In this document: positions 27,590 to 35,335 of the stretch, piece after piece
How the letters are laid out: every line of letters starts with the position of its first letter
Position numbering within the stretch: position 1 is the first letter of the stretch
NCBI GenBank assembly: GCA_038528965.1
Contig: JBCBEC010000039.1
Span: 1-64,000, forward strand
From: Lewinella sp038528965
GTDB lineage: Bacteria; Bacteroidota; Bacteroidia; Chitinophagales; Saprospiraceae
Length of the DNA: 64,000 bases
Direction of reading: 5' to 3'
The notes under the pieces: model-generated
Told to the model about the DNA's origin: nothing
Seen by the model: only the letters and a program-made list of their open reading frames with translations
The model's database searches: none
Translations under genes and position numbers: made by a program

Positions 27590-28891
27590 TTACCCCTCGC
27601 AAATCCTCACATACAACTCCTGCGTGGTACGCGAAGGGCGGATCTCAAACTCTTCCTGCAAGTTTTTCTCGTATTTGGTGTACTGGTTTTTGGCTAGATC
27701 ACGCAGGCCCATTTGGTCGTAACATTCCATGAGGCGACGATGCACGTCTTCTAGATAGGGGTCTTTTTCGAGCATCTTTTTGCAGATTTTGATACAGGCA
27801 TCGAACTCCGCGCGGTCGAAGAAAATAGTATTTAGTGAGTTCAAAATAACGAGATAAGACTCCTTGAGGTTATCACGTTCTGATTCACACCATTCGTCAT
27901 AACGGAAATCCGCTAAGAATTCACTTCTGTAGTAGGAGAGGGCCTTGTTGTAAGCGCCATAGGCGATCTCTGCTCCTTCGGTCATTTCGATGGACCGGCC
28001 CTTTTCCCAGAACTTCAGGAATTGTTCGACATCCGAGCGAATATCCAGCTCGGAATTGATATAGTAGTTTTCCTTTTCCAGTAAGATGAGATTAAAATCT
28101 TCGAAGTAGGCATCAAAGTGCTTCCGGATGGTGTAAATGGCTACGTTTAGGGAGTTCTTTGCGGAGGCGGCTGGAGTATTAGGCCAGAATTGCTCCATCA
28201 ATATCTCTTTGTGGATTGGTTTTTGGTAGTGATACAGCAGATACGCAAGTATGGAATTATTCTTTTTCCCCTTGATCGGGGGAAGTTGTTCACCCCGGAT
28301 TGAAATCTTATGCTCTCCAAAGAAGGTGACCTGCACATCGCAATTCACATTATCCTCTTCTAAGTCCTTTTGAAAATGAAGATTCAGAGATGAGAAAGGA
28401 CTAATGCCCAGTACATCAATGGCGTTGGAGTTGATTTCTCTCAGGGGCGCCGAAGTTTGCTGAATGACCCGTTGGAATAACCTAAAGTATGCTTTGAGCT
28501 GCCTACTTAGCTGCCCCATTTTGGTGATCCAGCTTAGCCGCTCGGTCAAATCACCGAGCTTGTAGATGGTCTGGTTCAGGACCTCAGATGTTACCGGTAA
28601 GGTCACCACTTCGTCAACCTTGAGTTTAATCAATTGGATTAAATCTTGCTGGCTGGGCTCTTTGATCAAAACCAAAATTGGCAAGGTGGGAAAATCCTGC
28701 CGAATTCGGGCTAAATGCTGACAATCACCCTTGTTCAAAGTGGATATGAATACGGTTTTCCTTCTGACATCTTTTCGTTTCAACCGGTAGCTAGTCTTAT
28801 GGCTGCTAATACCAATTCCTACATCGATTTGATGCAGCAGTTGCTCCAGGTAGATATCTGACCCAATGAAAATAACATGGGGCGCAAGCAT
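27590..28891 (-). CDS. SARP/BTAD transcriptional regulator with pseudo-receiver
   Basis: This 433-residue cytoplasmic protein has three parts. Residues 1-120 look like a response-regulator receiver fold (APHVIFIGSD, RRKTVFISTLNKGD, LPILVLIKE, EVVTLPV), but the phospho-acceptor aspartate after the third strand is missing. Residues about 190-275 form an OmpR-like winged helix (FFGEHKISIRGEQLPPIKGK ... KNSLNVAIYTIRKHF). Residues about 285-430 are a bacterial transcriptional activation domain of TPR type. This is the AfsR/SARP layout. It is transcribed in the same direction as the OmpA/EAD11 operon (200 bases away) and divergently from the 29.6-31.7 kb genes, so it is well placed to control both. 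Confidence 0.85.
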   Translation of the reverse strand: MLAPHVIFIGSDIYLEQLLHQIDVGIGISSHKTSYRLKRKDVRRKTVFISTLNKGDCQHLARIRQDFPTLPILVLIKEPSQQDLIQLIKLKVDEVVTLPVTSEVLNQTIYKLGDLTERLSWITKMGQLSRQLKAYFRLFQRVIQQTSAPLREINSNAIDVLGISPFSSLNLHFQKDLEEDNVNCDVQVTFFGEHKISIRGEQLPPIKGKKNNSILAYLLYHYQKPIHKEILMEQFWPNTPAASAKNSLNVAIYTIRKHFDAYFEDFNLILLEKENYYINSELDIRSDVEQFLKFWEKGRSIEMTEGAEIAYGAYNKALSYYRSEFLADFRYDEWCESERDNLKESYLVILNSLNTIFFDRAEFDACIKICKKMLEKDPYLEDVHRRLMECYDQMGLRDLAKNQYTKYEKNLQEEFEIRPSRTTQELYVRICEG

Positions 28892-29630
28892 GGTTCTGAA
28901 AATGGTTTAAAGGTGTTTATTACATTTCAATCGGCTTCAAGTACCAGTGGCCTGACAACCGATCTTCATGGAGCAGGTTGCCGACGATTTACTAGTCTTG
29001 AATAGGGGCCAATCCCCATCCCTAGAAGTGATCTTCCGTTGTTTATAGGAATAATAGATCACGCTCGGAGGATGTAGTTGGGCAAGCTCGGTTGCTCTGA
29101 TCAAAATAGTAGTGATGTAAAGTTTGGGACGGTGTAATACCCAAGGGGCAACCGCTCTATATCTCAACAATGAGCCAGCGATTAATAAGACGGAGGATTA
29201 GGAAATGCTCTTAATTAGGGACTCCTCCTTTTAATCATCCAGCACTATAGAACTTATCTTTTTAAACAGTGCTTTGTTAACTAAAGTTACGGGCTAAATA
29301 GTTAGCAATGACTAAATTATGAGTAAAGAAGCAATGAAATTTGACTAAAATCTGGCCGGCAGATAACTTTTTCGAATGCCAAATAGCGTATCTGTTGTTG
29401 GTTTTTTGCTAGAGAAAATTCATGCTTTATTTAAATATTAAAAATAAGTATTTTGATCAAACGCTGATTTTTATTGAATCTTTATCAAAGATTTATTTCC
29501 CTCTAAGTCCTTGATAATAAGCTCTTAATTCTGGTCTGACATCTTTGTGGCGTGTTCATCACAAATACTTAATCACTTAATTGTGCCTATTCCCTATTTA
29601 GGCATATGCACATGCCAAAAAAAGATTATT
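28892..29630. other. Long divergent regulatory region
   Basis: This spacer of about 740 bases lies between the SARP regulator and the plus-strand small beta protein. I see no gene. The part from 29280 to 29530 is strongly AT-rich and contains the perfect palindrome TTTGATCAAA (29452-29461) and an inverted repeat AATCTTT/AAAGATT separated by three bases (29477-29493). Both lie about 140-180 bases upstream of the beta-protein start and could be binding sites for the adjacent regulator. A clean TTG-N19-TAnnTTTG promoter was not found. Confidence 0.5.
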
Positions 29631-30143
29631 ATGGCTTCTTTTCAGTTTTATGACGACAAAGGTGTAGCGCAAAACGAAATGGTTTTGCCCGTACAGCAAA
29701 TATTCAAAGTAACCAGCGCTACTGTGGCTATGGTTGCGGATAACGCTGGCGGTCCGGCTACTGGTTTTAACCACACCATGACTGACATTACAATCAATGT
29801 GGATCACCAGGCAGCTACGCCGAAGTCCTTATTCGTAGAGTTCAACTGGACCGCAGAAAACGTGGATGATGTAGCGTTTGACTGCCAGGTCAATTTGGAC
29901 GACGCTGCGGGCGGACAAGACATTATCGTCAGTTCTCAAACTCCTATCGACCTCTCTCAAACCCAACAACCTGCCCCCTACACTCGTACTATCGAGATTC
30001 CGGTAGGTAATGGTGGTAACCAATTACGGGAAGGTTCTTGCTACAACGTAACAGCCTTGTTCTTCTTGGTTGACCAACGGGGTACCACCGACCGTCGCGT
30101 ACTAGCCGGTACTATTGATTTAGGCGCTGCCAACATCTTCTAG
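29631..30143 (+). CDS. Small cytoplasmic beta-rich protein, unknown family
   Basis: The 170-residue protein starts at ATG 29631 (MASFQFYDDKGVAQNEMVLP), chosen over an upstream frame extension because it gives a clean N-terminus. It has no signal peptide or membrane helix. The sequence alternates short hydrophobic strands and polar turns throughout (TDITINVDH, SLFVEFNWTAENV, YTRTIEIPVGN, YNVTALFFLVDQRG), suggesting an all-beta sandwich. I do not recognise a family or catalytic motif. A strong terminator directly follows it, so it can be made as a separate and possibly abundant transcript, with readthrough into the YegP-like gene. Its position beside the regulator suggests it belongs to the same locus. 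Confidence 0.75.
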   Translation: MASFQFYDDKGVAQNEMVLPVQQIFKVTSATVAMVADNAGGPATGFNHTMTDITINVDHQAATPKSLFVEFNWTAENVDDVAFDCQVNLDDAAGGQDIIVSSQTPIDLSQTQQPAPYTRTIEIPVGNGGNQLREGSCYNVTALFFLVDQRGTTDRRVLAGTIDLGAANIF

Positions 30144-30161
30144 TTCCACTAGCGATTTGTA

Positions 30162-30200
30162 AAAAGGGGAGCGAGACATTATCAGGGCTCGTTCCCCTTT
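30162..30200 (+). terminator. Strong terminator or attenuator between the two beta-protein genes
   Basis: AAAGGGGAGCGAG pairs with CTCGTTCCCCTTT with one G-T pair, giving a long stem with a T-containing 3' arm. It sits between genes in the same direction and only 32 bases before the next start codon, so it probably limits expression of the downstream gene. Confidence 0.75.
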
Positions 30201-30231
30201 CACCTTTAAACCCAAGTTGAAACCTATTACC

Positions 30232-31713
30232 ATGGCTGCCCGAAAAAATGAATACCGCCTGGAGCAAAGCTCTCCTGTTGGCCACGCTGGCTTCGAGTCG
30301 TTTAAGTCTGCAGAAGATCAGTTATACTATTTTCACATCAATAATGAAAATGGCCAGCCCTTGTTATTTAGTCGAGGATATCCTACGGCAAAGGAGAGGA
30401 CGAGCGTTCGCAATACAGCCCGTCAGATTCTCTCGGATGGGAGTACCCTAAAAAGACTGGGAAATAAAAGAGCCTTCTATTTTACCCTTAGCAATAGTAG
30501 CGGTAAAGAATTGGCGAGGAGTAAGAACTTTCCTGATCGCCAGTCAAGAAATGCGGCTTTCGACGTACTACTTACGCTACAGTCCGCTGCTTTATCTGAT
30601 ACAAAAACAAAGAAGAAACAAGGCGGGGGGCAGCGTACTGTCTCCGCACCCGTTTCGCCAGCAGATGAGTCTAGCGGACAACAGTCGGTACTGCCTAGCC
30701 GGTTTCGTTATAACTTGATCTTCCGTAGAATGGAAGAAGGCCAGCCGCTGGTAGGTGAAATGGAATATCCTATCCTGAAAGAGAGGACTACCTTCCAGGG
30801 GGTGGATCCACAGGCAATTATGGCTTTCATTACGAAGCACTTGCCCGATGATACTGCTACGGTGAATCCGGAAACCTTCAAAAAACAAGAACAATTAGAA
30901 AGGGAGATTACGCGACAGTTGGGCTTGCAACAGCAGCTACAAGCTGACCTCACCGCCGCTCAGCAACAAAGAACTGCGCTGACCAAAGCGCACGAAGCTG
31001 AATTGGTGCAAGAAAGAAAAATAGCCGAAGGCAGAGCAATTGATTTACTGGAAAAGTTAGAGCAGACTAAAGCCGCCATGCAAGGGGAGATTCAGCGCTT
31101 GAGTCTTACACTTGAAAAAGAGAGGTCTTCCGCTAAAAAACAGCTTGGGCAACTGCAGCAAGAGCGGGCTGCGCTGCAAACTCAATTGAAATTAGAATTG
31201 GAACAGAAGGCACAGCTCCAGGCAATCTTCGAAGAGCAGGTGGCACCACAAGCCGCAAAATCAATGCCTTCAACCCCCCAACCAGCCACTGAGCAGCCTA
31301 CAGCTAGTAGGCCAACCCCAGACAAAGCTATCCGCCCAGCCGCTAGCGAAAGCGTGCAAAAAAACATAGCCTTATTTGCAAATGGGAATAATGCGGGTAA
31401 AATCGTCAACTTGAATGCAATCAAGTCTGCCTGCCTGCAAATGACGATCCGGCAGCTTGCCGAGCAGCATGCCTTGGAGTCCTTTAAGGCGGATGTCTAC
31501 ATTAAATCACTGGAAGATAATCGTCGCTTGACCCTGGTAAAAAATCACTACGGGACACTAGGACTGGATAATCAAAACCTTACGGTACCGATAGCCCTGC
31601 ATACCCTTGGTCCGGGTACTTACCGTTTTAATTTATCAGTGAGCTCCGTGCAGCCGCCCTTCAATCGCTCTAGCCCGAAATACGAAGGCAATACCATTGT
31701 GCAGGTAGTTTAG
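30232..31713 (+). CDS. YegP (DUF1508)-like repeats, coiled coil and C-terminal beta domain
   Basis: The 493-residue protein starts at ATG 30232 (MAARKNEYRLEQSS); a TTG 15 bases upstream is the alternative. Residues about 30-120 contain two YegP/DUF1508-like units (LYYFHINNENGQPLLFSRGY and AFYFTLSNSSGKELARSKNF), a small beta domain of unknown ligand. A third unit may lie near 155-210. A coiled coil of about 110 residues follows (210-335, rich in Gln, Glu and Leu), then a Pro/Ala-rich linker and a beta-rich C-terminal domain (about 370-493). There is no signal peptide, so it is cytoplasmic. The C-terminal domain has strand patterns resembling the preceding small protein, which may indicate shared ancestry; that is inference. 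Confidence 0.7.
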   Translation: MAARKNEYRLEQSSPVGHAGFESFKSAEDQLYYFHINNENGQPLLFSRGYPTAKERTSVRNTARQILSDGSTLKRLGNKRAFYFTLSNSSGKELARSKNFPDRQSRNAAFDVLLTLQSAALSDTKTKKKQGGGQRTVSAPVSPADESSGQQSVLPSRFRYNLIFRRMEEGQPLVGEMEYPILKERTTFQGVDPQAIMAFITKHLPDDTATVNPETFKKQEQLEREITRQLGLQQQLQADLTAAQQQRTALTKAHEAELVQERKIAEGRAIDLLEKLEQTKAAMQGEIQRLSLTLEKERSSAKKQLGQLQQERAALQTQLKLELEQKAQLQAIFEEQVAPQAAKSMPSTPQPATEQPTASRPTPDKAIRPAASESVQKNIALFANGNNAGKIVNLNAIKSACLQMTIRQLAEQHALESFKADVYIKSLEDNRRLTLVKNHYGTLGLDNQNLTVPIALHTLGPGTYRFNLSVSSVQPPFNRSSPKYEGNTIVQVV

Positions 31714-31805
31714 ATTGATCATAAAAGCTGCCAGTAGGCACAAGATGTGCCAGCATCCTTGTTAACATTTCTCTCCGCACCGCCATAGTCCAATAGTATT
31801 GGTAG

Positions 31806-31833
31806 AGGCCTTAACCGTACCGAGTTAAGGCCT
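31806..31833 (+). terminator. Intrinsic terminator
   Basis: AGGCCTTAAC and GTTAAGGCCT form a perfect ten-base stem with an eight-base loop, followed by a short T run. It ends the YegP-like transcript before the next promoter. Confidence 0.7.
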
Positions 31834-31870
31834 TTCCAGCTTCAATTCACGTCCTCCTGAATGCTGCAAC

Positions 31871-31901
31871 TTGCAATTTCTGCGGATAAACGTTAAATTT
31901 A
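31871..31901 (+). promoter_or_regulatory. Promoter of the M48/EAD11/vWA operon
   Basis: TTG at 31871-31873, a 20-base spacer and TAAATTTA at 31894-31901 match the Bacteroidota consensus except for the last base. It lies between a terminator and the GTG start at 31923, so the five genes that follow probably form one operon. Confidence 0.5.
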
Positions 31902-31922
31902 TAGAACGCCTAAACCTGAATT

Positions 31923-33128
31923 GTGAAAACCCTTTTGACACTTATCCTGCTAGCGGGCTGCCTCTTGGTACATGCCCAGGAACGCTTGACTTTGACCAAT
32001 CCGAGGTTCCATTCCTACAGTCCAGAAGAGCTTCCAGACGAGCTTTACAGATTTGCCGATGATGCGCTGATACAAGGGCTGATTGACACTATTGTTGCCC
32101 GTACTAACCATGAACGAGAGTTTGTAGCCCTGGCAGCAAATGTACCAGCCGTGACCGCGGTCTTAGCTGATGAAGGCGCTTTCCTGCTGTACAATCAAGT
32201 ATTACTCAACTATCAAATTGATGAGAACAGTCGTATAGCGTTGTTAGCACAAGGTATTGGACACCTCATCCAAGACCACCGCTTGGTACCCCAAAGACGT
32301 GCTGCCGAGGTGTTGGAAGCCGATGTGTATGTAGGCTTTACGTTGTTCCGTATGGGAGTGCCAGAACCATTCCTGTCAGTGGTTCCTGTTTTGATGTCGC
32401 AGCAAAATACGCCTTCTTGGCGCGACCGCAGAGCAGCCTTGGAAGCAGGTTTTCGGCGGGCCAAGTACTCTATTATCATCCAACCGGGTTCCGCCTTTCA
32501 GAGTGGTGACGGTAATGATCGTCTCCCGGGCCTATCCGAGTTTCCTTTCCCGCCACCTAGCCCTTCGGCTTCCTATCCCATCAGCGATTACTTCTCCACT
32601 GACGGAAAGCTCGCACAGGTTGATCGGCGCCTGCGTTCTGCCTTGGAGGCCAACGGCTACTATGAGCATCACTATTTCTACGTAAAGAATGGTTTCGCGC
32701 TGGTGACGGCCATTGAGCAATTTGATCATCCCTCTGGTACTTCAAAATCAGAACCAGGGCGTTGGGCCGAACGCCCGGCCCGGCAGGAAAACTTCTCCCT
32801 GTTGGAATATCTGAGTGCCTTACTTAAAGCCAATCCAGCGTACTATCGACTGTTTGTCTTTATCGTAACGGATCAATATGTGGCCCCCAACCCAGACGAG
32901 GAGGTTTCGCTGGCGGTGGCCAATAAATGGTTGAGCCACGGTGCGGTATCGCTTCCGCCAGCTATTGGGGAACTCCCTCTTGGAACCAATCATCAGATTT
33001 ATGCGCTGGTGTACGAGTTCATCAAGCACGAGGACGATAATGCAGTGGAGCAGGTGGAACGCAGCCAGATCCAAGGTCGGATACACCTGCAGCGATCCGG
33101 AATCATTACCAATTTCAAGCGCGATTAA
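31923..33128 (+). CDS. Degenerate M48-like exported protein (pseudo-peptidase)
   Basis: This 401-residue protein begins with GTG and a signal peptide (MKTLLTLILLAGCLLVHAQ). Residues about 55-150 line up with the M48-like peptidase encoded two genes downstream: LLYNQVLLNY against ILYNVRFLEKF, then GIGHLIQDHRL against HELAHHVLNHDL, then RRAAEVLEADVY against RKQQELAADAW. The zinc-binding HExxH has become GIGHL, losing the catalytic glutamate and one histidine, so it should not be an active metalloprotease. The C-terminal 200 residues are unrelated to the peptidase and unrecognised. Loss of the catalytic motif with the fold retained suggests a regulator or decoy of the active paralogue. The stop is followed after only three bases by the next start. 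Confidence 0.72.
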   Translation: MKTLLTLILLAGCLLVHAQERLTLTNPRFHSYSPEELPDELYRFADDALIQGLIDTIVARTNHEREFVALAANVPAVTAVLADEGAFLLYNQVLLNYQIDENSRIALLAQGIGHLIQDHRLVPQRRAAEVLEADVYVGFTLFRMGVPEPFLSVVPVLMSQQNTPSWRDRRAALEAGFRRAKYSIIIQPGSAFQSGDGNDRLPGLSEFPFPPPSPSASYPISDYFSTDGKLAQVDRRLRSALEANGYYEHHYFYVKNGFALVTAIEQFDHPSGTSKSEPGRWAERPARQENFSLLEYLSALLKANPAYYRLFVFIVTDQYVAPNPDEEVSLAVANKWLSHGAVSLPPAIGELPLGTNHQIYALVYEFIKHEDDNAVEQVERSQIQGRIHLQRSGIITNFKRD

Positions 33129-33131
33129 CCT

Positions 33132-33887
33132 ATGGACTATTTCCTAGCCAACGAAGCACAGCGCAAACTCCGGCGCTGGTGGGCACCACTGGCCATCGTT
33201 AACGTGGCCCTGCTAGTGCTACAGACCGTCATGGGGCAGTACGCCACCATTGCTGTTACTGCCTGGTTTTGGCTACTCCTGGCTATAGTGCCGGCCTCTG
33301 TCCTTTTGTTCTGGGGACGGCCAAGAAAAAAGAGGGCTAGCAACCGTTTAGTGGAGAAGGGCCGTGTACGTTCGCTGCTCGGATTGATAGTTGTATATCT
33401 CCTGTTGGTGCTCACTACCAATGTACTTTCCCAGGCGGCAGTGAACGCTAGCGACTTGGGTCTGCGTGGCTATCTGTGGCGGTCATTTTTGTGGTTACTA
33501 CCACTTAATGCATTCACCATTCTCCATATCTGGACCCCATTTTTTGCACCCGAAAAGAAGGTTCAGGCGAATGCCAAAATTATTCAAAAGTACGCGGAGG
33601 AGTTGGCCACAAAGGTCAATGAAGCCGTTCATCCCATCCGTAAGCAATGCTTGCATTTACTAGCCCAAAACGAGACTGTCGCGGCCTTTGATGTTCTAAA
33701 TCGACATTACCAGTTAACAAAACCAGTAAGTGAGCAATCTATTAATAATCTGATTGTTCTGCGATCACAGTATACCGGTCTGCAGGAATCTATTCAGTTG
33801 AATACGATTGACCTGAATAAGGCCCAGCTGCAACTTAATCGAATCACGCTGGCCTTACTGGAAATGAGTAAGGACATCACTGCTTAA
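33132..33887 (+). CDS. Four-TM protein with C-terminal EAD11-like domain
   Basis: This 251-residue protein has four hydrophobic helices (about 18-36, 41-61, 83-101, 114-134), with basic loops placing both termini in the cytoplasm. After an amphipathic connector, residues about 165-251 match effector-associated domain 11: IRKQCLHLLAQNETVAAFDV, then NLIVLRSQYTGLQ, then LNKAQLQLNRITLALLEMSK. In that family these correspond to the ALELL helix, the LSSRYN helix and the NRINYALLxLL helix. EAD11 proteins normally recruit effectors by homotypic contact. This is the second EAD11-like membrane protein in the window. Its neighbours are the degenerate and the intact M48 proteins. The assignment is by pattern, but the match is close. 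Confidence 0.75.
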   Translation: MDYFLANEAQRKLRRWWAPLAIVNVALLVLQTVMGQYATIAVTAWFWLLLAIVPASVLLFWGRPRKKRASNRLVEKGRVRSLLGLIVVYLLLVLTTNVLSQAAVNASDLGLRGYLWRSFLWLLPLNAFTILHIWTPFFAPEKKVQANAKIIQKYAEELATKVNEAVHPIRKQCLHLLAQNETVAAFDVLNRHYQLTKPVSEQSINNLIVLRSQYTGLQESIQLNTIDLNKAQLQLNRITLALLEMSKDITA

Positions 33888-33923
33888 GAATTGCTCCACG
33901 GAGCCTACTAAAACCCGAGAATT

Positions 33924-35318
33924 ATGAGATACCTGGTACTACTGGGCATTAGCTTTGTGTGTGCCTGTACCCAACTTCAAGCGCAGTCCCGCATCCTATA
34001 CGTAGGGGAGGGCTGCAACTTTGCTGATGAAGACCACGGTGGCATGAAAGAGGTCTTCGATGCGCATGATGAAGCTAAACGCATTGTGAACGAAATTCTG
34101 GAGGTGATGAAGGTTTCCGATCAGAGTTTCGTGATTGTTGCTTCTGGGGATGTTCAAAATGCCTTCGCTACACGGGATGCCGCTTCTGGCACCCGCTACA
34201 TTCTCTATAATGTCCGGTTTTTAGAGAAATTCAAGGAACAGTCCCTGACTCGTTGGGCGGCCTATAGTGTTTTGGCCCACGAGCTGGCCCATCACGTATT
34301 GAATCATGACCTCAATTCCATGAACTTCCCGCTACGGAAGCAGCAAGAATTGGCAGCCGATGCCTGGTCTGCTCAAGCACTGACAAAGCTTGGAGCTACC
34401 ATGGATGAGGTGCTGGCGGGAGTCCGTACATTCGACCTGGATGGTGAATCGAGCACTCACCCACATCCCACCGCTCGTGAACAGCAGATTGCCTTGGCTT
34501 TCGTTCAGGCGCGGGATAATATGGGGAAAACCGAAGCTGAAACCGATGTGCTACCAGGAAACAACAGAGATTTACGCCGCCGTCCAATCACATTGGATTA
34601 CAGCCGGAAGAACCGTTGGAACTTATTCAGCGAAGATTTCCTCAAGAATGCGGAAATCGACGAAGAGAAGGTGACCATTCGCTATCAGATACCGGCTGAT
34701 TATACATTTCGTCCATTGATTATTTGCCTTTCGGCAAATAACGATGCAGGAATTCTTCCTGGAGCTACAATGCCCGATGATGTGGTCCTCAGTGGAACTG
34801 GCTCGGGTATCTTCTTCGACCCACAGCAGAATATCGTGGTTTGGAACTATCGGCGGGAAGGCCTTACACCCAAAGTAGCTGAACGGGCCAATTTGCAACT
34901 GTTTATCTATGATTTGCACGGACCCACCAAGCCAAAAACAATGGCTTGGGTCGGTCCCGGATTAACGCTAGCCGCTGGTATTGGTGCCATGATTTACGGG
35001 CAGCTGGAGATCGAAAAGGGCCGAGATATTTATGATGTCTATCGCCGCAACCCGAACCCTTTCGCTCAGATTTATACGCAAGAGAAACCCAGGGAGCGTT
35101 GGTTGGAAGAAGCAAATGACCATAAAGTACCGGGAGATTGGCTGTTTTACGGAGGAATGACCTTGACTGCCGCCGGTTCTGTATGGTTGTATGATAAGTT
35201 TCGGCAAAAGAAGACCTTCAACCGAGATGTCTGTGGTGGTAGCGATGGCTTCACCTGGCGGCCGACCGTTCACTATATACCTACCGGTTTTGCACCAGGA
35301 GCAAGTCTGGAATTTTAA
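33924..35318 (+). CDS. M48-like metallopeptidase with two C-terminal TM segments
   Basis: This 464-residue exported protein (signal peptide ending in LQAQ) has an intact zinc-peptidase site: HELAHH at about 118-123, with the catalytic Glu119, and the third ligand in QELAADAW at about 145. The peptidase domain spans about 20-200. A beta domain follows (about 230-330), then two transmembrane segments (about 337-355 and 410-428) around a charged loop. It is therefore likely a periplasmic, membrane-anchored protease. It shares its peptidase domain with the degenerate protein two genes upstream. The target may be an envelope protein of the same locus. Substrate and activation are not visible in the sequence. 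Confidence 0.82.
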   Translation: MRYLVLLGISFVCACTQLQAQSRILYVGEGCNFADEDHGGMKEVFDAHDEAKRIVNEILEVMKVSDQSFVIVASGDVQNAFATRDAASGTRYILYNVRFLEKFKEQSLTRWAAYSVLAHELAHHVLNHDLNSMNFPLRKQQELAADAWSAQALTKLGATMDEVLAGVRTFDLDGESSTHPHPTAREQQIALAFVQARDNMGKTEAETDVLPGNNRDLRRRPITLDYSRKNRWNLFSEDFLKNAEIDEEKVTIRYQIPADYTFRPLIICLSANNDAGILPGATMPDDVVLSGTGSGIFFDPQQNIVVWNYRREGLTPKVAERANLQLFIYDLHGPTKPKTMAWVGPGLTLAAGIGAMIYGQLEIEKGRDIYDVYRRNPNPFAQIYTQEKPRERWLEEANDHKVPGDWLFYGGMTLTAAGSVWLYDKFRQKKTFNRDVCGGSDGFTWRPTVHYIPTGFAPGASLEF

Positions 35319-35335
35319 CCCTAATGCCCATTACT

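Noticed and set aside
28937..29170. 77-codon minus-strand open frame upstream of the SARP gene
   Set aside because: No protein-like pattern, no homology recognised, and it lies in a regulatory spacer.
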